A stretch of DNA of 64,000 nt. Source: Verrucomicrobium sp. (lineage in GTDB: Bacteria; Verrucomicrobiota; Verrucomicrobiia; Methylacidiphilales; UBA1321). Below the pieces are notes generated by a model. It saw only the letters and a program-made list of their open reading frames with translations. It was not told the DNA's origin and did not search any database. Of the stretch, positions 42,217 through 49,235 are shown piece after piece. The translations under genes were made by a program, and so were the position numbers. How positions within the stretch are numbered: position 1 is the stretch's first letter; the number at the start of each line of letters is the position of its first letter. The DNA lies in assembly GCA_017849585.1 (NCBI GenBank), contig JAFIGT010000010.1, positions 120,276-184,275 of the forward strand, given 5' to 3'.

Positions 42217-43599
42217 ATGCGGGAAATCAAAAAAGGTGAGGATATGATCGAATTCAAAATCGACGAGTCTCAGAGCAACGGCAGCCCGGCCAATCGTCTT
42301 CGCGTGATCGGTCTCGGTCAGGCGGGCATTGGCGCGCTGGACCAGATCGTTATGTACGGCATGGATAGCTACGACATGCTCGTGATGGATACCGATCAGC
42401 AATCGATCGAGGGTTCCGTGGTCAAGCAACGCCTGCTACTCGGTGCGGAAATCACCCGCGGCCTCGGTTGCGGTGGCGATCATGAAGTCGCGGCGGAAAT
42501 CGCGACGGCCTGCAGCGACAAGCTCACCGAAGCGGTCAGCGGCTGCAATCATTTGATTCTTTCTGTTGGACTCGGCGGCGCGACGGCGTGCATGGTCGCA
42601 CCCGAACTGGTCATCCAGGCGAGCAAGCAGGGCATTCGCACCATCGTGGTGGCGACGATGCCGTTCTCGTTCGAAAGCCGTCGTCGTCAGAGCATGGCGA
42701 ACAAATCTTTGGAACGCTTGCGCCGGTGCGCGGATTCGGTTCTGGTTTTTGCCAATGACCGGATCACCACTTTGCCGCAAGCCTCCGGGAATATTCGTCA
42801 GGGATTCCACATCATCAATCAGCTTGCAGGCCACAGCATCGAGGCGCTGGCGCAAATCCTGAGCAAACCGGGCTTGATCCAGCTTAGTTTCGCCGATGTG
42901 CGCAGTCTGTACGGTCGGTTAACGAATAACGCGATCACGGAAAATTGCTGGGCCGGTTGGAGCGAAGTTTCCAGCCCGAAGGAGATCAAGCGCTTGGTCG
43001 ATGACGCCTTGAGCAGTCCGCTCTTCACTGAGGAAGTCTGGTCACAGGCCGATCATGCGATCGTCTGCCTTTCCGGCGGCGGCGATTTGAGTTTGGTTCA
43101 AGTGCAGAACATGCTGGCGGAATTGCAAAAGCGGTTGCCGGCCGATTTCCCCGTGGCCACCGGCGCAACATTGGAGGAAACGTGCAAGTCGAAGCTACGC
43201 CTCACCGTGTTGCTCGCCCGGACCGTGGCTCCCGCCTCGCCAATCGTGGAGATGGAACCCGAGCCGGAACCGCAGCGAATGGTTCACGATACAGTGCCGC
43301 TGCCGAGTCTCGCTGAATTGCAGGAGAATGCTGCCGAAGAAACCGAGGAAGAATATGAAGAGGCTGCGGAAACCGATGAGGAATTGGTAGCGCCGCTTCG
43401 CGGAAAGGCCGCAGCGGCGAACGACGCGTCCGTGGTGATCCCGGGCAAGAAGACGAAGAAATACATCGCGAAGCAGGAAGAACTGCAGTTCGATGGCAGC
43501 CATCGGGGCCGTTTCGAGAAATCCATCGAGACGATTTATAAAGGCGAAAATCTCGATCAACCGACTTTTCGCCGCCGCAAGCTCGCGATTCGTTTATAA
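42217..43599 (+). CDS. ftsZ: Divergent FtsZ with degenerate GTPase motifs
   Basis: A 460-residue tubulin-fold protein in the ftsZ position. Homology is clear in RGLGCGGDHEVA (residues 81-92), ANDRITTL (179-186) and FADVR (225-229). However, the first glycine loop reads GLGQAGIGAL instead of GVGGGGGNAV, the tubulin signature GGGTGTG is GGATACM (120-126), and the T7 catalytic loop N-x-D-F-A-D is Q-L-S-F-A-D (222-227), keeping only the second Asp. An acidic linker (~365-400) and the tail NLDQPTFRRRKLAIRL resemble the FtsA-binding peptide. An alternative ATG at 42244 follows AGGTGAGG. GTP turnover may be weak or changed (inference). Confidence 0.88.
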   Translation: MREIKKGEDMIEFKIDESQSNGSPANRLRVIGLGQAGIGALDQIVMYGMDSYDMLVMDTDQQSIEGSVVKQRLLLGAEITRGLGCGGDHEVAAEIATACSDKLTEAVSGCNHLILSVGLGGATACMVAPELVIQASKQGIRTIVVATMPFSFESRRRQSMANKSLERLRRCADSVLVFANDRITTLPQASGNIRQGFHIINQLAGHSIEALAQILSKPGLIQLSFADVRSLYGRLTNNAITENCWAGWSEVSSPKEIKRLVDDALSSPLFTEEVWSQADHAIVCLSGGGDLSLVQVQNMLAELQKRLPADFPVATGATLEETCKSKLRLTVLLARTVAPASPIVEMEPEPEPQRMVHDTVPLPSLAELQENAAEETEEEYEEAAETDEELVAPLRGKAAAANDASVVIPGKKTKKYIAKQEELQFDGSHRGRFEKSIETIYKGENLDQPTFRRRKLAIRL

Positions 43600-43658
43600 G
43601 GGGCTTTGCCCCTTACCCCGCCAAAGGGGAAGTGATTCCCTTTGGAAACCCCAAAGGG
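43598..43658. terminator. Hairpin series at the end of the dcw operon
   Basis: AAGGGGC-TTT-GCCCCTT (43598-43614) begins within the ftsZ stop codon. CCAAAGGG (43621-43628) then pairs with CCCTTTGG (43638-43645), and a further CCAAAGGG lies at 43651-43658, so the middle arm can pair either way. This lies between convergent ftsZ and thrB and probably ends both transcripts. It may also be one copy of a dispersed palindromic repeat. Confidence 0.5.
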
Positions 43659-43677
43659 TGGGCAGTGCTCCGTAATA

Positions 43678-44532
43678 TCAACTCGCCTTGATCTGGAGAC
43701 CGTTGTTATCGGCAGTGAGGATGTGGGCCTCGGGCGCGGGGAGATGCTTGCGCGCGACCCGCAGCATGGCGGCGCGGATGGCTTCCGCATTTTTCAAGGT
43801 GATCGCCATCAGCGTAGAGCCGGACCCGCTCAGAAAACCGCCGAGCGCGCCCTTCTTTTCTGCTGCGGCGAGGACTTCCTTGAAGCCGGGGATCAGTTTC
43901 GCGCGATAGGGCTGATGCAGGCGATCCGTGAAGAGACCCGCGAGCGCATCGTATTGTTTGGCACAAAAAGCGGCGGTGATGACGGAGGAATGTTGCAGAT
44001 TGCTCACGGCATCGGCGAGGGAAACCTGCTTCGGCAACACCTTTCGCGCGGCACTGGTTTCCATCATGAAATCAGGAATCAGCGCGATGAATTTTAATTG
44101 GGGAGAAACGGGGACGTTGAGGAATTTCGAGGCGGAGCAGGCGGCGAATCCACCGTAGAAAGCCGGGACGGCATTGTCCGGGTGTCCTTCCATTTCCACG
44201 ACGAGGGCAAGGACTTGTTCAGGAGTGAGTGGACACTCCGCAAGCTGGTTGAGACCGGCGAGAATGCCGAGCCGGACCGTGACGCTGCTGCCGAGTCCGC
44301 GCGAGATGGGCACGTCGCCGGTGATTTCCACGGAGAAGGGAAAGGGCTTGGTCTTCGCGGCGCTGAAAAAGGTTTTGGCCGTGGCGGAAAACATGGGCGG
44401 GAGATGCGTATGCACACCGGGGCGAAGGGTCACGGTGTTGTGCAGGCGCAGGGCCACACCGAGGCTATCGAACCCCGGACCAAGATTCGCTGTTGTCGCC
44501 GGAACGCGTACTGCTACTTTTTGCCAAGCCAT
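43678..44532 (-). CDS. thrB: Homoserine kinase
   Basis: About 284 residues, a GHMP-family kinase. The N-terminus VRVPATTANLGPGFDSLGVA and the ATP-binding ISRGLGSSVTVRLG match ThrB; later FLSGSGSTLMAIT is the third GHMP motif. It phosphorylates L-homoserine on the route to threonine. The chosen ATG (44532-44530) gives the usual short lead before VRVPATTANLGPG. It overlaps the ATG of the divergent acyltransferase gene within a CATG palindrome, which is unusual. It converges with ftsZ across a hairpin region. Confidence 0.93.
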   Translation of the reverse strand: MAWQKVAVRVPATTANLGPGFDSLGVALRLHNTVTLRPGVHTHLPPMFSATAKTFFSAAKTKPFPFSVEITGDVPISRGLGSSVTVRLGILAGLNQLAECPLTPEQVLALVVEMEGHPDNAVPAFYGGFAACSASKFLNVPVSPQLKFIALIPDFMMETSAARKVLPKQVSLADAVSNLQHSSVITAAFCAKQYDALAGLFTDRLHQPYRAKLIPGFKEVLAAAEKKGALGGFLSGSGSTLMAITLKNAEAIRAAMLRVARKHLPAPEAHILTADNNGLQIKAS

Positions 44533-45304
44533 GAATGTGTTTAGCCGCAAGATCGCAATCCCGACAAGCCTAACCCGCATCTACCACACCTGTTTTTACC
44601 GTTTCGCCCAACTTTTGGTGCGAATTATCTTCGGAACGACGGTGCGCATCCGCGTCACGGGTCGGGAACATTTGCCCAAGTCGGGGCCTTATCTCTTGAT
44701 TTGCAATCACATCAGTCACTTTGATCCGGGCATCCTTGCGGCGGTCATGTGGCGACAGATGAGCTGGGTCGTGGCGCTCGACATGTTTGCCCATCCAGTG
44801 GGCGATTTCTTTTTCACGAGCATCGATTCCATCCCGGTGGATCGTCAGGAATCGGACCGCAAGGCCGTGCGGGAAATTTTGCGGCGGTTGAAGCAGGGGC
44901 GTGCGGTGGGGATTTTTCCCGAGGGCGGGATTCGCGCCGGGGAAACGTCCATTCTCGGTGGGCAGCCGCTCGATGAGAATGTCGGCGCGATCGCGCAGTT
45001 GGGCCAGGTGCCGATCGTGCCGGCTTTTGTGCTGGGGACGGACAAGCTTTACGCCAAGCGCAACTGGTGGTTTCGCACCACGCTCGATTTCCGTTTCGGT
45101 CCAGCGATTCCGCTGTCCACTGATCCGGCGCTGGATAACAAGGCGGTGCGGCGTGACATCACCCAGCGGGCCGAGGTGGCGTGGCATCAACTGGCCGGGG
45201 AATTACGCACGGAATTCGATTTGCAACCGGACGATTTCCCCAAAACCGCGCAGGAGCGTTGGTCCGAGGCCGCGCGGATCGAGACCGAGCTTAAATCCCA
45301 TTGA
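44531..45304 (+). CDS. 1-acylglycerol-3-phosphate acyltransferase family protein (PlsC-like)
   Basis: A ~257-residue membrane-associated acyltransferase. The catalytic H-x4-D is in CNHISHFDPG, followed by the substrate-binding blocks SIPVDRQESDRKAV and FPEGGIRAG (usually FPEGTRS), and VPIVPAFVLGTD. This is the LPLAT/PlsC family making phosphatidic acid or related lipids. A short hydrophobic N-terminus (FAQLLVRIIFG) anchors it. The ATG at 44531 overlaps the thrB start codon on the other strand; a later GTG near 44622 would be an alternative. The 3' end overlaps the convergent FecR gene by 14 bases. Confidence 0.88.
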   Translation: MNVFSRKIAIPTSLTRIYHTCFYRFAQLLVRIIFGTTVRIRVTGREHLPKSGPYLLICNHISHFDPGILAAVMWRQMSWVVALDMFAHPVGDFFFTSIDSIPVDRQESDRKAVREILRRLKQGRAVGIFPEGGIRAGETSILGGQPLDENVGAIAQLGQVPIVPAFVLGTDKLYAKRNWWFRTTLDFRFGPAIPLSTDPALDNKAVRRDITQRAEVAWHQLAGELRTEFDLQPDDFPKTAQERWSEAARIETELKSH

Positions 45305-46106
45305 TCGGTGGCGGAATGTAAGGCGGGGGACTGGGCGGCGGCTTCGGTTTGTTGGCTTCTTGCCGCTGTTGCTGCTCGATGAAGTAGGCTTGCTGCGTGT
45401 TCGGGTCGATCAGGAAGGTGTCGTTGCCCGACTGCATGATCTTCAAATCCCCATTGGCCAGTTGGCGATCCTGCTCCCGGATCGCGGCGAGAATTTTGTC
45501 CTCAGACGGCAACTTGTCGTCAAACCCGCTCAGCAGGTTGGCGTTCTTCTTGGTCTTGTCGATCAGGAAGCCAACGACGGGAGGCAGCGAGGTGGCCCCG
45601 TTGGGAATGATGATCATCTGACCCGCGCGCACCGTCGTGCTCTGGCCATTGGGCAGCATGATCTTGGCGGTGCCTTCGAGCACGAGCAGTTTGCAGCCGA
45701 CTTTCGGATCGAAGGAAACCATGATCGTCGTGCCGAGCACCGACGCCGTTGCGGCCGCGGTTTGAATCGTGCCGCCGCCCTGGCCGGGAGGGGAGTTGAA
45801 AAGGACGCTGCCCTTTTGCAGATTAATCGTGCGGCTGTTGGGCTTGAAGGAGAAGATCGTATTGGCCCCGACGCGGGTGACGGTTTTGTCCGGCGCGGTC
45901 AGCTCGGCGCGGGAGTTGGCACCCGTGCGCAAAATTTGCGGCGTGATGAATTTCGTCTGCACTTTCGCGGGCCGCAATTCCTTGCTGGCGGGAGAGGCGA
46001 CCGTGACGTTGTTGACCACCTGCGTGAAGGTTGCCTCGGTCAGATCGGCCGCCCTGACGATGAAAGCGGTCGCGGCCAGGATCAGGATTGAAAAGTAGCG
46101 GGACAT
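45291..46106 (-). CDS. FecR-domain secreted protein (short paralogue)
   Basis: A 271-residue protein with a signal peptide (ISILILAATAFIVRAAD type) and a FecR-like domain at ~25-150: LRTGANSRAELT, RVGANTIFSFKP, KGSVLFNSPPGQGG and ASVLGTTIMVSF. A charged helix and a Pro-rich C-terminus (KPKPPPSPPPYIPPP) follow. It is the shortest of three tandem paralogues and lacks the long beta-helix region of the other two. There is no sigma factor or TonB receptor nearby, so it is not a classical Fec anti-sigma protein. FecR domains here may bind glycans or wall components (inference). Confidence 0.85.
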   Translation of the reverse strand: MSRYFSILILAATAFIVRAADLTEATFTQVVNNVTVASPASKELRPAKVQTKFITPQILRTGANSRAELTAPDKTVTRVGANTIFSFKPNSRTINLQKGSVLFNSPPGQGGGTIQTAAATASVLGTTIMVSFDPKVGCKLLVLEGTAKIMLPNGQSTTVRAGQMIIIPNGATSLPPVVGFLIDKTKKNANLLSGFDDKLPSEDKILAAIREQDRQLANGDLKIMQSGNDTFLIDPNTQQAYFIEQQQRQEANKPKPPPSPPPYIPPPINGI

Positions 46107-46129
46107 AATGATCTGATTTTTACAGAGTC

Positions 46130-48661
46130 TTAGTTCGCTGGGAAGCTGAGATTGCTGCCCACGGTGCCGATGTTACCGCCGTTCAACGTCGTTCCACCCA
46201 CGGAGACATTATTGAGATTCGTGGTACCCGGAGTGGGTGCGCCGAAGTTATAGCCACCGAAGAAAGTCTTGAAGACGTAGTTGGTGTAGGCGCTCAAATC
46301 CACATTGGTCAGGTTGATCGTGTACGCCTGCATCGAGACCGAGTTGAAATTGTTGGCGACGTTGAAATTCGCATTCGAGATATTCAGCACATCGCTCGGC
46401 GTCATGCCCGCCGAGAAGGAAGCCGTGCCGGTATTGGCGGCGCCGGAGGAGAACGTGGCCGTGTTGATGTTGATGTTTTTCCCGTTCACGACCAACTGGC
46501 TTTTGGCGGTGAAGGTGCCGTTGGTCACATTGATCGTACCCGCAACCGCGTACATCTTGATCTTCGCGGCGTTGTAGATATCGCCTGTGCTGTCGATATT
46601 GTTGCCAGACACATTGATCACGCCGCTTGTGGAGTTCGCGACGTTGAAGCTGTTGCCCGAAAGGGTGAGCAGCCCCGAGGCGCTCGCATCGATGGAGTTG
46701 TTGGCGTAGATATAATTCGTGGAAAGCGTTCCGGTGTTGGCGGTGAACTCGATGCCGTCGCCGTACAGCGTATTGCCGGACACGGAAGCCGTTCCGGTGC
46801 TGAAGAGGCTTAGGATGCCACCGCTCGCTGTCATCGTGGTGGAACTCATCGACAACGTCTGGGTATGCACGCTGATGGCGGTGGAGCTGAGCGTGCTGTT
46901 GTTCAGGTAAACGGAGGTGGCTCCGGAACCGAGGTAGATGGAGGAGGTGGCGGTAAAGATATTGCCGATGCTGCTGATGGTGTCGCCCAGAGCGATAACC
47001 GTATCGGAGGTGATGTTGACGTTGCCGAGATTAAGGGTGCTCTGGCCATTCAGAAGAACCGAATTGCCGGCCAGCAAGGTGCTATTGGAAAGCTCCAGGA
47101 GCACTCCCGCGATGAGGCTGATGTTGTCGACGGCGGTCAGGTTATTGCCGTTCATGCTGACGGTATCTCCGGCGGTGATCGCGATACCGCCGAGATTCAA
47201 GTTGGTGGAAATGGTGGCGGTACCCCCCGCGCTGACATAGAAAGAGCCGTAGGAGTTGGTGAAATTCATGGAATTCATCGTGAAATCGTCTCCGGCGATC
47301 ACGAGCAACGCATCGGTATTAAAAGTGGGGCTGCTGGTGAAGGCGACGTTTCCCCCTGCGATGAAGGTGACCTCGCTGCCGGTATAGGTGCCGGACGATA
47401 TGGAAATGTCGCCGCCGAAATTGCTGATCGAGATCGAACCAGAATTGGAAACCGTGACAACGCTCAGGTTCAAGCCGCCCGAGTTCCACCCTTCCAGCGA
47501 GAGTGACGACCCGCTATAAAATAGATTCGTATAGCCCGGAATGTTCAATTCGCCGTCCGAATGAAACACTAGGTCACCGCCGAAGCCCGTGATGGTGTAG
47601 TAATACGGCAGCGTCAAACTCTCCTTGCCGAAGAAGGCGAAGGTTTCCGCCGAGCTATAGGGGCTCAAGTCGAGCGTATAACCGGTGAACGTGAGATTCT
47701 TCGCCGCGTAGATCACCGTATTATCATTCGCGGTAAAGAGCAGTCCGACTTGCGCGTCAATCGCGAGCAAGCCCGCGAGGAAAGAGGTGGAGCGCTCAAA
47801 CAGCAGCGCATTGGTGGGATCCAACGTACCGGAAACCGTCCGGTCGACCGTCACGGCCGCCTGCAGTTTCTTGATCAGATCGGCGTCGCCGTTTTCTTCG
47901 GCCAAGGTGCGTAGCGCGGTCTGCAGCAGGTTCGGATCGATGATCTGGATTTCATTGCCGACCACATCGCCAACCATCAATCCCGTGTCAGTTTTTTCAC
48001 CCTTGGCGATTTGCTGTTCCTGCTTCTCCTTTTCGTTCTTCACCTTGTCCTCTGCCGGCAGGGGCTTGGTGAAGCCTTTGAGCAGATTCGAGCCATCATT
48101 TTGTTTGCCGAGGCGGAACTCGAACACCTGAGGGGCTTGCGTCATGTTGGGAGTGATGAAGCTCATCTGGCCCGCCTTCAAAGTGAAGTCACGGCCATTT
48201 TGCAACGTCGCCTTCGCCTTGCCCTCGAGCACGAGCAGTTTGAATCCGCCGTTGCTTGTGCAGGCCACGATGATCGTCGTGCCGAGCACGGAGGCTGTGG
48301 CGGCCGCAGTCTGGATGGTGCCACCGCCGCGACCGGTGGGAGAGTTGAAGAGGACGCTGCCCTGCTGCAGGTTGATGCCGCGGCCTTCGGGTTTGAAGGA
48401 GAAGATCGTGTTCGCGCCCACGCGGGTGACGGTCTGGTCCGCAGCGGTAAGTTCCGCGCGGGAGTTGGCTCCGGTGCGGATCACTTCCGGCGTGGCGAAC
48501 TTCGTATTCACCTGCGCTGGGCGGAGACCGCCGCCTTTCGGGTTGGTTACCGTCACGGAATTTACCACTTGCGTGAAGGTGGCTTCGCGCAGGTCCACGG
48601 CCTGGGACGCCCGAGGAAAAAGAGCGAGCGCGAGCATCAGGCAGGTGGTGAAGGCTTTCAT
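46130..48661 (-). CDS. Large FecR-domain surface protein with beta-helix-like repeats
   Basis: About 843 residues from the ATG at 48661 (MKAFTTCLMLALALF signal peptide; an upstream ATG lies at 48673). Residues ~20-150 are a FecR domain nearly identical in its core to the paralogue at 49236-51278. A charged linker (KNEKEKQEQQIAKGEKTD) and a helical segment are followed by ~500 residues rich in Asn, Ser, Thr and Gly with repeating short strands (NLNLGGIAITAGDTVSMNG and similar), typical of a right-handed beta-helix or adhesin passenger. No outer-membrane barrel or sorting signal is visible at the C-terminus. It is probably exported and may act as an adhesin. Confidence 0.85.
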   Translation of the reverse strand: MKAFTTCLMLALALFPRASQAVDLREATFTQVVNSVTVTNPKGGGLRPAQVNTKFATPEVIRTGANSRAELTAADQTVTRVGANTIFSFKPEGRGINLQQGSVLFNSPTGRGGGTIQTAAATASVLGTTIIVACTSNGGFKLLVLEGKAKATLQNGRDFTLKAGQMSFITPNMTQAPQVFEFRLGKQNDGSNLLKGFTKPLPAEDKVKNEKEKQEQQIAKGEKTDTGLMVGDVVGNEIQIIDPNLLQTALRTLAEENGDADLIKKLQAAVTVDRTVSGTLDPTNALLFERSTSFLAGLLAIDAQVGLLFTANDNTVIYAAKNLTFTGYTLDLSPYSSAETFAFFGKESLTLPYYYTITGFGGDLVFHSDGELNIPGYTNLFYSGSSLSLEGWNSGGLNLSVVTVSNSGSISISNFGGDISISSGTYTGSEVTFIAGGNVAFTSSPTFNTDALLVIAGDDFTMNSMNFTNSYGSFYVSAGGTATISTNLNLGGIAITAGDTVSMNGNNLTAVDNISLIAGVLLELSNSTLLAGNSVLLNGQSTLNLGNVNITSDTVIALGDTISSIGNIFTATSSIYLGSGATSVYLNNSTLSSTAISVHTQTLSMSSTTMTASGGILSLFSTGTASVSGNTLYGDGIEFTANTGTLSTNYIYANNSIDASASGLLTLSGNSFNVANSTSGVINVSGNNIDSTGDIYNAAKIKMYAVAGTINVTNGTFTAKSQLVVNGKNININTATFSSGAANTGTASFSAGMTPSDVLNISNANFNVANNFNSVSMQAYTINLTNVDLSAYTNYVFKTFFGGYNFGAPTPGTTNLNNVSVGGTTLNGGNIGTVGSNLSFPAN

Positions 48662-49235
48662 AATCGGGGGCATATGAGACCGAAAATCGCTGGGGGAATC
48701 AATCAAACAATAAGTTTTAAAACGTTAAAGCATCTAAATCTTATACAGTTGGCCCGCATTGTTCCGGTGGAATGGCTTCATCGTTAGGAGGCTGCTAGTG
48801 AACGAAAGAATCGCGCGGACTTGCAAAATCGGTCTGCAGGGAGGTCGCGAGTCCGGATTTTTTGGTGATCGTCGACAAGCGCCGACGAGTTTCAGCCGTC
48901 TCTGTTGGTTGGAGAGACCGGTGTAGACCAAACCGAGCGAATCTCAAATTGGAGATTTCAAAGGGGCGGAGGACGGGCATGCACAACTCATAGCAGGAAT
49001 CGTGCAAAGGCGTTTGCGTTAGGTGAGCTGCGTGTGCGCTATTTTTTGTCGCAGGAGGCGGCAAAAGTACGAAGTACGAAGTTCTAGGTGCGAGATACAG
49101 GCTGTCGGGCGAAAAACCAGAGAGGACGTCGACTCTGCTTCTCAGCCGATCCAAGAGTCTTAGCGGTGCCCGTTGGCGGTTCACCGGACCACCCTACAGT
49201 TTGAAGCCAGGACTCTGTCCCAATCTTCCGAGTCT
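48662..49235. other. Non-coding gap between two large FecR genes
   Basis: No convincing gene was found in ~570 bases. A weak hairpin CGGACT (48815-48820) with AGTCCG (48849-48854) is followed by GATTTTTT, and a tandem AGTACGA pair lies near 49067-49081. Short frames on either strand have Ser/Arg/Pro-rich, low-complexity products and no ribosome site. It probably holds the promoter of the 46130-48661 gene and the end of the next one. Confidence 0.45.

Noticed and set aside
48795..49184. 129-codon minus-strand frame in the gap between FecR genes
   Set aside because: Ser/Arg/Pro-rich, no ribosome site and no motif. It may be a decayed sequence but is not supported as a gene.
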